Assembly (NCBI GenBank): GCA_023426855.1
Contig: JAEZBU010000051.1
Location: 1 to 11,269 of the forward strand
Length of the DNA stretch: 11,269 nucleotides
Source of the DNA: Pseudomonadota bacterium
GTDB lineage: Bacteria; Pseudomonadota; Alphaproteobacteria; Rhizobiales; Hyphomicrobiaceae
Direction: 5' to 3'
Positions 1 through 6,732 of the stretch are shown here, in pieces (within the stretch, counting starts at the first letter, position 1; each line of letters begins with the position of its first letter). Under the pieces are notes generated by a model. The model worked only from the letters and a program-made list of their open reading frames with translations. It was not told the origin of the DNA and made no database searches. Made by a program: the position numbers and the translations under genes.

Positions 1-149
1 AGCGAGGCGCGGATTGATGCCGGCGCACTGGCCGGATCAGCCAGCTCGGCGAATGTCGGCAGCCGCACCCGCTTCTCTTTCAGACGATCGATGGCGCGCT
101 TGCGAACCGCTGCATCCTCGACCCTGAGCGGAAAATCGAATGGACCCAT
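1..149 (-). CDS. PLP-dependent enzyme (cysteine synthase/threonine dehydratase-like), N-terminal fragment
   Basis: Partial leftward gene. It starts at an ATG at 149-147 and runs off the left edge after 49 codons. The peptide begins MGPFDFPLRVEDAAVRKRA and continues with a basic stretch and then LPTFAELADPA. The pattern of a long charged helix followed by LPTF.xLADP resembles the N-terminus of a fold-type II PLP enzyme family often annotated as PLP-dependent protein, subunit beta, in rhizobia. This is recognition from memory, and the catalytic lysine lies outside the window. An in-frame GTG at 185-183 would add 12 residues but has no Shine-Dalgarno; an AGGG lies about 11 bases before the ATG. 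It lies 95 bp downstream of fbiC on the same strand, but has its own candidate promoter and a copy of the shared 20-bp operator in the gap. It could therefore be controlled separately while belonging to the same regulon. That a gene starts here is fairly secure; its function is tentative. Confidence 0.5.
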   Translation of the reverse strand, partial: MGPFDFPLRVEDAAVRKRAIDRLKEKRVRLPTFAELADPASAPASIRAS

Positions 150-206
150 CTCGCGCCAAACCCTGCCGACGTTTCTGTTGCGCACAACGAAAGCAAACTT
201 TTTCTA

Positions 207-226
207 TTGTGCTATTCTTAGTACCA
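207..226 (-). promoter_or_regulatory. 20-bp palindromic operator, copy 1
   Basis: Minus strand reads TGGTACTAAGAATAGCACAA. It matches copy 3 (9414-9433) at 18 of 20 positions and has the identical left arm TGGTACTA. The inverted-repeat pattern is TnGTnCTA-N4-TAGnACnA. It lies immediately downstream of a candidate -10 and upstream of the PLP-enzyme gene, where a bound repressor would cover the transcription start. The likely ligand is the GntR protein encoded at 8603-9361. Confidence 0.75.
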
Positions 227-254
227 CTATCCTACGGCATGCCTCAACGATCAA
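226..254 (-). promoter_or_regulatory. Candidate promoter of the leftward PLP-enzyme gene
   Basis: On the minus strand TTGATC (254-249) is followed after 17 bases by GATAGT (231-226). Each matches the sigma-70 consensus at 4 of 6 positions. An overlapping alternative -10, TAGGAT, lies at 234-229. The box ends where the 20-bp palindrome starts. The -35 lies at the very end of fbiC, whose stop is at 246-244. Prediction by eye only. Confidence 0.35.
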
Positions 255-2649
255 CAGCAATCAACGTTTCATCCTGCCAATTTTCACGCCATAACGCTCG
301 CGGCTTTGGCATTCCGTAAAGTGTTGTGCGCTGTCGCGGCGTGCGACCCGCTGATTTAATTATTTTTTCCAGCTTCGCGGCATCGAGTTCCTGGCCGTGT
401 GCCGCGCCCGCAGCACGCGTGATGGATTCGTTCATCAGCACGCCGCCGAAATCGTTGGCGCCGGCCGAAAGACACAGCGCCGCGCCATCCGGGCCCATCT
501 TTACCCAGGACGTCTGAATGTTAGTAATCAGCGGATCGAGCACCAGCCGCGCGATCGCGTGCATCAGTACGGATTCGCGAAATGTCGGCCCACGCCGCGA
601 ACGGCCTTTGACGAAAATCGGGGCTTCCATGGCCACGAAAGGCAGCGGCACGAATTCAGTAAAAACTCCGGTTTCAGCCTGCATGGCACGCAACCGCAGC
701 AAATGCCGCGCCCAATGATGGTATCCGTCAACGTGGCCGAACATGATCGTGGACGTCGCGCGCAGGCCAACAGCGTGTGCTGCGCGCATCACATCGAACC
801 ACTGCTCCGTGTTGACTTTGTCTGGGCACAGGATCGCGCGGACTTCGTCATCGAGAATTTCGGCCGCGGTACCCGGAACGCTGGCGAGCCCCGCATCTTT
901 CAGATCTGCGAGATAGTCCCGCAGCGACATGCCAAGCGACGTCGCACCATGCCAGATTTCCAGCGGCGAGAACGCGTGAATATGCAGACCAGGCACCGCG
1001 GTCTGAATGCATTCGGCAATGCTGCGATACGTGGCGCCATTGTAACCCGGCCGGATACCGCCTTGCAGGCAGACCTCGGTCGCGCCCTTGGCCCATGCCT
1101 CTCGCGCACGATCGGCAATTTCCGTCAGCGGCAATTCATAGGGTTTGTCGCGATGGCCGAGCGAATGGCGGCCCTTCGAAAATGCACAGAAACTGCAGGA
1201 ATAGGTGCAAATATTAGTGTAATTGATATTGCGGTTGATGACGTAGGTCACATCATCCCCGACGCGCTCCGCACGCAGACGATCCGCTGCCGCGCACACG
1301 GCCGCGAAATCATTGCCACGCGCCGTGAACAGACGCGCAATCTGTGCCTCGTTCAGAACCCGGCCATTGCGGGCCTGATCCAGAATGCCGGCAACGTCGT
1401 CCGATAGCGCTGGCTGCTTTGACTGCGCACGCGCAACAAGCGGCGTCGGGAGCGGCTGCAGAGCGCCGGTCAACCAGCCATCTTCGCGCGCATAGCCTTC
1501 ACCGTCCGCATGACGCATCACGGCGGTCTGCATCTTCGCGGCGAGCCAGCGCTGCGGATCCTCGACATATGACGGGTACAGCGCGAGACGTTCCGTCAGC
1601 ACACGCCCTGCCCGTTCGGTCGCACGTTCGAGATCGCGCAGATGCGGCCACGGCGCTTCGGGATTGACGTGATCCGGCGTCACCGGCGACACGCCACCCC
1701 AATCGTTGATGCCGGCGCGGATGAGCTGCGCCAGCCCTTCCGGTTGCAGGTTCGGCGGCGCCTGTATGTTCATGTTCGCGCCAAAAATGATGCGCGCAAC
1801 AGCGATGGTCCAGACGTGGTCCTGCAGGGACGGCTCCGGCGCATGGGCCATCCGCGTATCCGGCTTGGCGCGGAAATTCTGGATGATGATTTCCTGGATG
1901 TGTCCGTAGCGGGCGCGCATATCGCGGATCGCAAGAAGCGCTTCGATGCGTTCGCGCCGCGTCTCGCCGATGCCGATCAGAATGCCGGTGGTGAACGGCA
2001 CACCCGCGCGGCCGGCTGCTTCAATGGTTGCTAGCCTCGCCGCGGGCACCTTGTCGGGTGAGCCGAAATGCGGTCCACCGCGCTCAGACAAACGATCCGA
2101 TGCGGTTTCCAGCATGATGCCTTGGGACACCGAGACAGCCCGCAGGCGCGACAGCCATTCCTCGTCCATCAGCCCGGGATTGAGATGCGGCAGCAGGCCG
2201 GTCTTCTCCAGCACCAGCCGCGCCATCTCTTCCAGATACGACAGCGTACTGTCATGACCGAGCTTTTCCAGCGCCTGGCGCGCTGCCGCGTAGCGCAGCT
2301 CCGGCTTGTCGCCGAGCGTGAACAGCGCCTCCTTGCATCCGGCCTTGCGGCCCTGCTCCGCAATCGCCAGCACGGCGTCGCGATCAAGATAGGGCGCGGC
2401 GAGTTCGCGTGGCGCGTGCGCGAACGTGCAGTAATGACACACGTCGCGGCAAAGCTGCGTCAGTGGAATAAACACCTTCTTGGAGAAGGACACCGTGGTG
2501 CCATGGCCTGCGCGGCACAGCCGCTCGGCAATCGCGGTGAGCCGCGCGGTATCGTGGAAATGCGCCAGCGCGAGCGCATCGTCGGTACGCGGCAGCTCAC
2601 CGGATTCGGCAGCAGCCAGCGCGCGACGAATGCCAGCATCATCGGTCAT
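244..2649 (-). CDS. fbiC: FbiC: 7,8-didemethyl-8-hydroxy-5-deazariboflavin (Fo) synthase, CofG-CofH fusion
   Basis: Two radical-SAM modules in one 801-residue chain make the deazaflavin chromophore Fo from tyrosine and the flavin precursor 5-amino-6-ribitylamino-uracil. The N-terminal CofG half (about 1-400) carries the iron-sulfur motif CRDVCHYC (C67, C71, C74), preceded by the typical VFIPLTQL strand. The C-terminal CofH half (about 405-801) carries NYTNICTYSCSFCAF (C481, C485, C488), followed by the CLQGGI and HAFSPLEI segments. Length and order match actinobacterial FbiC, whereas archaea use separate CofG and CofH. The ATG overlaps the cofC stop as ATGA, and a GGAG lies about 9 bases upstream, so translation is probably coupled. 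It is the last gene of the leftward F420 operon. No hairpin terminator is visible after the stop, so read-through into the next gene is possible. Both cluster motifs are intact, so I expect activity. Confidence 0.97.
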   Translation of the reverse strand: MTDDAGIRRALAAAESGELPRTDDALALAHFHDTARLTAIAERLCRAGHGTTVSFSKKVFIPLTQLCRDVCHYCTFAHAPRELAAPYLDRDAVLAIAEQGRKAGCKEALFTLGDKPELRYAAARQALEKLGHDSTLSYLEEMARLVLEKTGLLPHLNPGLMDEEWLSRLRAVSVSQGIMLETASDRLSERGGPHFGSPDKVPAARLATIEAAGRAGVPFTTGILIGIGETRRERIEALLAIRDMRARYGHIQEIIIQNFRAKPDTRMAHAPEPSLQDHVWTIAVARIIFGANMNIQAPPNLQPEGLAQLIRAGINDWGGVSPVTPDHVNPEAPWPHLRDLERATERAGRVLTERLALYPSYVEDPQRWLAAKMQTAVMRHADGEGYAREDGWLTGALQPLPTPLVARAQSKQPALSDDVAGILDQARNGRVLNEAQIARLFTARGNDFAAVCAAADRLRAERVGDDVTYVINRNINYTNICTYSCSFCAFSKGRHSLGHRDKPYELPLTEIADRAREAWAKGATEVCLQGGIRPGYNGATYRSIAECIQTAVPGLHIHAFSPLEIWHGATSLGMSLRDYLADLKDAGLASVPGTAAEILDDEVRAILCPDKVNTEQWFDVMRAAHAVGLRATSTIMFGHVDGYHHWARHLLRLRAMQAETGVFTEFVPLPFVAMEAPIFVKGRSRRGPTFRESVLMHAIARLVLDPLITNIQTSWVKMGPDGAALCLSAGANDFGGVLMNESITRAAGAAHGQELDAAKLEKIIKSAGRTPRQRTTLYGMPKPRALWRENWQDETLIAVDR

Positions 2650-3323
2650 GCATAATCTCCAGGACGTGTTTGGACCGATTGATGGTCAGCGAGAAACGCG
2701 TAGCGCGGCACATTCCGACGTACCCGAAGCAACCGCGCTAGATCAGCGGGCATATCGATGTCGGAGGCGAGGCCCGGCAGTTCGATCACTTCGGTATCGA
2801 TGCGGCGCGCGACGGCGGCGGCCAGATGTTCGACGAAGCTACCCAGGCCATAGCACGGCGCGATTGCGTCCGGCGGTGCCAGCAGCATCGCATTCGTGCC
2901 ATTGCCATCGCGCGAAGGCACCAGCGTCACGCGTCTGCCATCGCGCCGCAAGCCGGCCTCCACGACGACAGCAATTTCTTCCGCCGTCGCCAGCGGAACG
3001 TCACCAGGAAGAATGAGGGCACGCCGAGCGGCGCGGATGTCGCGCGCACTGCACCCTTGGATCACAGCCGCGTTGAGCCCGTTGCCACCGCTCTCTGCGA
3101 TTACGTGCGCGCCGTTTTGCTCAGCAAACCACGCGATATCCGCGTCCGGTGTCACGATATGAACGGCGCTGATACTATCGACGGTCCGCAGCGTATCGAG
3201 CACATCGGCCAGCATCGCGAGCACCAATTCCCCGCGCGCGCTTTCATTCAGAATACCGGCCAGCCGCTGCTTGGCGCCGCGCAACCCTTTGACGGGAATG
3301 ATCACCGGGCACCGCGCCGTCAT
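2646..3323 (-). CDS. cofC: CofC/FbiD: phospholactate-type guanylyltransferase of F420 synthesis
   Basis: 225 residues. It activates a three-carbon phosphate with GTP to give the guanylylated donor that CofD attaches to Fo. The substrate is 2-phospholactate, phosphoenolpyruvate or 3-phosphoglycerate, depending on lineage. Family signatures are PVIIPVKGLRGAKQRL (residues 6-21, nucleotide binding), LILPGDVPL (103-111) and the late GNGTNAML...YGLGSF (140-163). I chose the ATG at 3323-3321 because it forms an ATGA overlap with the cofD stop, has AGAGG 7 bases upstream, and puts the conserved PVIIPVK near the N-terminus. An in-frame start at 3362 would add 13 unrelated residues inside cofD. The sequence alone does not say which three-carbon phosphate is used. 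Confidence 0.93.
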   Translation of the reverse strand: MTARCPVIIPVKGLRGAKQRLAGILNESARGELVLAMLADVLDTLRTVDSISAVHIVTPDADIAWFAEQNGAHVIAESGGNGLNAAVIQGCSARDIRAARRALILPGDVPLATAEEIAVVVEAGLRRDGRRVTLVPSRDGNGTNAMLLAPPDAIAPCYGLGSFVEHLAAAVARRIDTEVIELPGLASDIDMPADLARLLRVRRNVPRYAFLADHQSVQTRPGDYA

Positions 3324-4282
3324 CGCGTTGCCTCTGTGAGTTCTGAGCAAAACGACATGCATGCGCGCGCCAAAGCAATTCTATCGTCCAGCGTGGTCAT
3401 CATCGTGTTGATGACCCGGGTCGGCATGTCGATGGCGGCGGCACTGTCGGCATCTCTGGCATCGAGCACGAAACCATCGATCAGGCCCGCGTAATGCTTC
3501 GCAACGCTGACGGCATCCGGCGCGATGCCGAGTTCGCCCATGATTTTCGCCGCCGGACCTTTGACCGCCTTGCCGCCGATGATCGGTGTGACGGCGACAA
3601 CCGGCGCGTCGCTGCCGCACAGCGCATCGGCCATGCCCGGCACCGCCAGGATCGGATCAACGCTGAGATACGGGTTGGACGGACATATGATGATGCCGGC
3701 GAGTTCGGGATCGGCCAGCGCGGCGCGGACGGAATCACTTGGTTGCGCGACTTCCGCTCCTTTGAAACGGATCGCCGTTACGCGAGGCTCGCAGCGTGCG
3801 CCGACGAAATACTCCTGAAAACCCAGCGTACCGCGATCGGTCTGCACGATGGTCCGCACCGGATCATCGCTCATCGGTATGATGCGCGCGGCGATGCCGA
3901 AGCGTTCCCGCGCGAAATCACAAACGGCCGTCAAGCTTTCACCTGCCTTCAGCCGCCGCGTACGCTCGACATGCATGGCGAGATCGCTGTCGCCGAGATT
4001 GAACCACGACGGCCCACCCAGTTCACCCAGCGCACGCATGAACGACCACGTCTCATCGCGCCGCCCCCAACCCGTTTCCGGATTGACGAGGTCGGCCAGC
4101 GTATACATCGCCGTATCGATGTCGGGGCTGATGTGCAGGCCGAGATGCTCGAAATCATCGCCGGTGTTGACGATGATGGTCAGGCGGTCGCCAAGCAGTT
4201 TCGCCAGCCCGAGCGACAGCTTGGCGCCGCCGATCCCGCCCGATAGCGCCACCCAGCGCGAGGTGTCCGATACGATGCTCAT
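3320..4282 (-). CDS. cofD: CofD/FbiA: 2-phospho-L-lactate transferase
   Basis: 320 residues, normal for the family. It transfers the phospholactyl (or phosphoenolpyruvyl/phosphoglyceryl) group from the GDP-linked donor to Fo, giving F420-0 or its dehydro form. Signatures are the glycine-rich SGGIGGAKL (14-22), VNTGDDFEHLGLHISPDIDT (38-57), the WFNLGDSDLAMHVERT block (93-108), IICPSNPYLSVDPIL (198-212) and the late VTPIIGGKAVKGPA (231-244). All key blocks look intact. The ATG overlaps the cofE stop as ATGA, with AGGA about 9 bases upstream, and its own stop overlaps the cofC start the same way. It is a soluble cytoplasmic enzyme, and I see no signal peptide or membrane segment. Confidence 0.95.
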   Translation of the reverse strand: MSIVSDTSRWVALSGGIGGAKLSLGLAKLLGDRLTIIVNTGDDFEHLGLHISPDIDTAMYTLADLVNPETGWGRRDETWSFMRALGELGGPSWFNLGDSDLAMHVERTRRLKAGESLTAVCDFARERFGIAARIIPMSDDPVRTIVQTDRGTLGFQEYFVGARCEPRVTAIRFKGAEVAQPSDSVRAALADPELAGIIICPSNPYLSVDPILAVPGMADALCGSDAPVVAVTPIIGGKAVKGPAAKIMGELGIAPDAVSVAKHYAGLIDGFVLDARDADSAAAIDMPTRVINTMMTTLDDRIALARACMSFCSELTEATR

Positions 4283-5055
4283 TGGAACATATCCTGCGCT
4301 TTCGGCCGGACCAGCGCGGATGCGGGCGTCGCGGGCGCGCGCCAGTCGAGGCCACGCACGATAGCCGCTGGCGTCGCTTCGGCCGCTTCGCCCATGGCCA
4401 GCACCGCGGCCGAGGCAACGGCGTCAGCGAAACCAACTTCCGTCACTTCCAGTGGCCGACCGGCGAGATCGGGCTCGCCGCGGCGGTCGAGCAACGACGG
4501 CACACCAGCCGCGCCGATTGCCAGACCGACCGTACCCAGCCGCCACGCACGGCCGACACTGTCGGAAATGATAACGCCGATATCGGCAGAGAAATGCGCA
4601 TCGAGACGCTGCTTGATCCGTGCCGCGCTGTCATCGGGCGCCTCCGGCAGCAGCAGCACACGCCCCCGCGTCGTCCCCGGCTCCAGATTGGATTGATCCA
4701 GCCCAGCGTTGGCCATCACCAGTCCGTGCGGTGTCGCGACGATGAGCACACCCGGACGGGCCCGGAGAACGTCGACGGAATTAGCCAGGATTGCCTCGAT
4801 GAGCCGCGCGTCCTTGCCCGTGATCTCGGCCAATTCGATGGCGCGCGGCGACGGCGTCAGCGATCCTACGTCGAGATAGCGATCCTCCGCCTTCGACACG
4901 ATCTTCTGCGTGACGACGACGATGTCCTTGTTTTGCAGAACCAGCTCGGCCCGCGTGATAGCCCCGATCAGCAACGCAGCAACATCGTCGCCTGCGCGGA
5001 CAAGGGGAATACCCTCCAGAGCCGTGATCGTCAGACGGGCACTACTTGCCGCCAT
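4279..5055 (-). CDS. cofE: CofE: F420-0:gamma-glutamyl ligase, stand-alone form
   Basis: 258 residues. It adds gamma-linked glutamates to F420-0 using GTP. Recognisable blocks are VVTQKIVSKAEDR (47-59), the metal/GTP-site stretch ATPHGLVMANAGLDQSN (107-123), ISDSVGRAWRLGTVGLAIG (163-181) and GEAAEATPA (222-230). The length is that of archaeal CofE. The C-terminal FMN nitroreductase-like domain of mycobacterial FbiB, which reduces dehydro-F420-0, is absent, because the protein ends soon after the GEAAEATPA block. The start ATG is preceded by AGGTGAAGG. It lies 28 bp after npdG and overlaps cofD by ATGA, so it begins the tightly coupled four-gene block of F420 assembly genes. Confidence 0.95.
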   Translation of the reverse strand: MAASSARLTITALEGIPLVRAGDDVAALLIGAITRAELVLQNKDIVVVTQKIVSKAEDRYLDVGSLTPSPRAIELAEITGKDARLIEAILANSVDVLRARPGVLIVATPHGLVMANAGLDQSNLEPGTTRGRVLLLPEAPDDSAARIKQRLDAHFSADIGVIISDSVGRAWRLGTVGLAIGAAGVPSLLDRRGEPDLAGRPLEVTEVGFADAVASAAVLAMGEAAEATPAAIVRGLDWRAPATPASALVRPKAQDMFQ

Positions 5056-5083
5056 CCTTCACCTGCCTCGGTGGACACAACGC

Positions 5084-5752
5084 TCATGCCATCGCAATGC
5101 CGGTAATCCGGACACCGGCACCGTCCACCTTGTAGGCACGGTTGATGCCGATAAGGACCGACGTCAACGCCTCGGCTGCTGCCGAGTTCGCCAGTGGTCC
5201 GCCATGTAGCCCGCGCAGCTTCGCAGCGTTGGCAAGCTCCACCGCCACCTCGCGATCCTTCGGGTCATCTCCGAACACCAGCACGTCGCACTCGATATCC
5301 ATGTCGGTCTGCAACTTGTGCGCCGCGACGTTATGGAAGCCCGAGACGACACGGACGCCTTCGCCCAGTCGCGACTGCGCGGCCACTGCGGCGGAATCCT
5401 GCTCCGGCAACTGCACCCGCGCGACTTTCGGCGGCACCAGCGGCACTGTGGTGTCGATCACCAGCTTGCCCGCAACGTGCGGCTTGATCTCATCCAGGAT
5501 CTGCGCCTGACTGCCAAACGGCACCGTGACCAGAATGACGTCGGCGTCTTTCGCGGCATCGGCATTGGTGGCGCCGCGGGGGCGCGCAACACCGGATGCC
5601 GTGGGCAGCTTCTGTGCCGCTTCCTCCGCCTTTTCAGCAGTGCGCGACCCTATGACGATTTCGTAGCCAGCAGACGCCAGCCGATAGGCGAGGCCCGACC
5701 CCAGCGCCCCGGTGCCACCGACGATCGCAAGCCTCGGCTTAGCAGGTTGCAT
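5084..5752 (-). CDS. npdG: F420:NADP oxidoreductase (NADPH-dependent F420 reductase, Fno/NpdG family)
   Basis: 222 residues, typical of the family. It moves hydride between NADPH and F420; in aerobic bacteria it usually supplies F420H2. The N-terminal Rossmann motif is VGGTGALGSGLA (11-22), followed by GSRTAEKA (35-42), where the Ser-Arg after the second strand suits the NADPH phosphate. Further family features are VIDTTVPL (98-105), GFHNVAAHKL (138-147), VLVFGDD (157-163) and the C-terminal NSAAAEALTSVLIGINR (189-205). The start ATG has GGGAG 8 bases upstream. It sits between pxpA (32-bp gap) and cofE (28-bp gap). In nitrophenol degraders npdG supplies reductant to F420-dependent hydride transferases, which favours a catabolic role here (inference). 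The name is by family; the direction of the reaction is not shown by sequence. Confidence 0.92.
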   Translation of the reverse strand: MQPAKPRLAIVGGTGALGSGLAYRLASAGYEIVIGSRTAEKAEEAAQKLPTASGVARPRGATNADAAKDADVILVTVPFGSQAQILDEIKPHVAGKLVIDTTVPLVPPKVARVQLPEQDSAAVAAQSRLGEGVRVVSGFHNVAAHKLQTDMDIECDVLVFGDDPKDREVAVELANAAKLRGLHGGPLANSAAAEALTSVLIGINRAYKVDGAGVRITGIAMA

Positions 5753-5784
5753 GGGCTCTACTCCCCTTCACACGCAGCCGATGC

Positions 5785-6558
5785 TTACAGATCCATTTCG
5801 GTGAGCGGCACGATCGCGACACCGGCATCTTCCAGCGCTTTGCGCACCGCAGCCGCAACCGCGATCGCGGTCGGTTCGTCACCGTGTACGCACAGCGAGT
5901 CCACTTGAACCTCGATGCGGTCGCCGTTCATCGCCCTGACCTCGCCGTCGAGAACCATGCGCAGCGTATGCTCGGCCGCAAACTCGGGATCCTTGATCAC
6001 CGTGCCGGCGAGCGCGCGCGACGCCAGATTGCCGTCGTTGACGTAGTGGCGATCGGAGAACCCTTCGCGCGCCAGCCGCAACCCGAGCTTCTGCGCCGCC
6101 TTCTCCATTTCCGATCCGGCCAGCGCGACGTAGATCAGATCCCTGTCGACGGTCTTGATCGCCTGGCCGATGGCCATTGCGTAATCTTCATTCTCGGCCG
6201 CCATGTTGTTCAGAGCGCCGTGCGGCTTCAGATGCGTAACCTTGACGCCGGCGTAGGTAGCCATGGCCTGAAGCGCACCAATCTGGTAAGCGACCATATA
6301 CTCCAGATCGCGCGGCTTCATGGTGATGCGACGTCGGCCGAAACCCCACAGATCGTTGAAGCCAGGGTGCACGCCAACGCTGACGCCTTCCTCCTTGGCC
6401 AGCATGCACAGACGGTGCATGGAATTGGGATCGCCCGCATGGTAGCCGCACGCCACGTTCGCGGATTTGATGATTTTCATGAGGTCGGGGTCGTTGCCAA
6501 TGGAATAGGCGCCCCAGCTCTCGGCAATATCAGCGTTGAGATTGATTTTCTTCGTCAT
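5785..6558 (-). CDS. pxpA: PxpA: LamB/YcsF family, 5-oxoprolinase subunit A or related lactamase subunit
   Basis: 257 residues. With PxpB and PxpC, this family forms an ATP-dependent enzyme that opens 5-oxoproline (a cyclic lactam) to glutamate. Family blocks are INLNADIAESWG (5-16), SANVACGYHAGDPNSM (32-47), VGVHPGFNDLWGFGRR (61-76), HLKPHGALNN (109-118), VALAGSE (144-150), GFSDRHY (166-172) and LCVHGD (222-227). Two places differ from the usual form. The opening block is normally DLNxDLGE, and KPHG is normally followed by xLYN rather than ALNN. This may mark a subfamily with another lactam substrate. The ATG has GGAAGG about 7 bases upstream. It is the first gene of the F420 operon and is separated from pxpBC by a divergent promoter region. 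An upstream leader of about 110 bases (6559-6665) shows no structure I can recognise. Confidence 0.9.
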   Translation of the reverse strand: MTKKINLNADIAESWGAYSIGNDPDLMKIIKSANVACGYHAGDPNSMHRLCMLAKEEGVSVGVHPGFNDLWGFGRRRITMKPRDLEYMVAYQIGALQAMATYAGVKVTHLKPHGALNNMAAENEDYAMAIGQAIKTVDRDLIYVALAGSEMEKAAQKLGLRLAREGFSDRHYVNDGNLASRALAGTVIKDPEFAAEHTLRMVLDGEVRAMNGDRIEVQVDSLCVHGDEPTAIAVAAAVRKALEDAGVAIVPLTEMDL

Positions 6559-6651
6559 GCGCGAGCCTTCCCAGTGACAACCCTCTTGCCACGTACAGTC
6601 CGGTATGTGACGGCTCAGGACCGTTGCGCGCCCATAAGCTCGATCGCCACA

Positions 6652-6671
6652 TGGTACTATTTATCGAACAA
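6652..6671 (+). promoter_or_regulatory. 20-bp palindromic operator, copy 2 (divergent region)
   Basis: Reads TGGTACTATTTATCGAACAA. It matches copy 3 at 17 of 20 positions and has the identical left arm TGGTACTA. It lies in the middle of the 174-bp divergent region between pxpA and pxpB. A bound repressor could therefore control both operons, including the gene for the GntR regulator itself. A further right-type half-site, CAGTACAA, follows directly at 6672-6679. Confidence 0.75.
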
Positions 6672-6672
6672 C

Positions 6673-6701
6673 AGTACAATCAAATCGTGAGCAGTTCCCA
6701 A
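6673..6701 (-). promoter_or_regulatory. Candidate promoter of the leftward pxpA-npdG-F420 operon
   Basis: Minus strand TTGGGA (6701-6696), a 17-base spacer and TGTACT (6678-6673). The palindromic operator copy 2 begins one base downstream of this -10, in the same geometry as at the other two copies. The predicted transcript would carry a leader of about 110 bases before pxpA. Prediction by eye only. Confidence 0.4.
6675..6680 (+). promoter_or_regulatory. Possible -10 box for the rightward pxpBC-gntR operon
   Basis: TACAAT matches TATAAT at 5 of 6 positions and lies 52 bases before the pxpB GTG. No good -35 is visible at the right spacing; the position is occupied by the operator (TGGTAC at 6652-6657, 17-base spacer). 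If real, a protein bound at 6652-6671 would directly block it. Weak evidence. Confidence 0.25.
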
Positions 6702-6732
6702 TTTCACGTCCTAGCCCAGTGAATTCAGAATC

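Noticed and set aside
397..1407. 336-codon open frame on the plus strand opposite fbiC
   Set aside because: It lies antisense to a well-conserved gene, shows no recognisable domain, and is of the Arg/His-rich kind produced by GC-rich codon bias on the other strand.
3323..3362. Upstream start for cofC at 3362
   Set aside because: It adds 13 residues before the conserved PVIIPVK and lies within cofD. The ATG at 3323 has a ribosome site and the ATGA overlap.
3494..5106. Long plus-strand open frames (3494-4246 and 4282-5106) opposite cofD and cofE
   Set aside because: Composition is that of shadow frames; the minus-strand genes carry all the family motifs.
6559..6665. Riboswitch or structured leader before pxpA
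   Set aside because: I found no convincing stem or known aptamer pattern in the roughly 110-base leader by eye.
5884..6690. 268-codon plus-strand frame opposite pxpA and extending into the divergent region
   Set aside because: Antisense to a conserved gene, no domain pattern, and it would cross the operator and promoter region.
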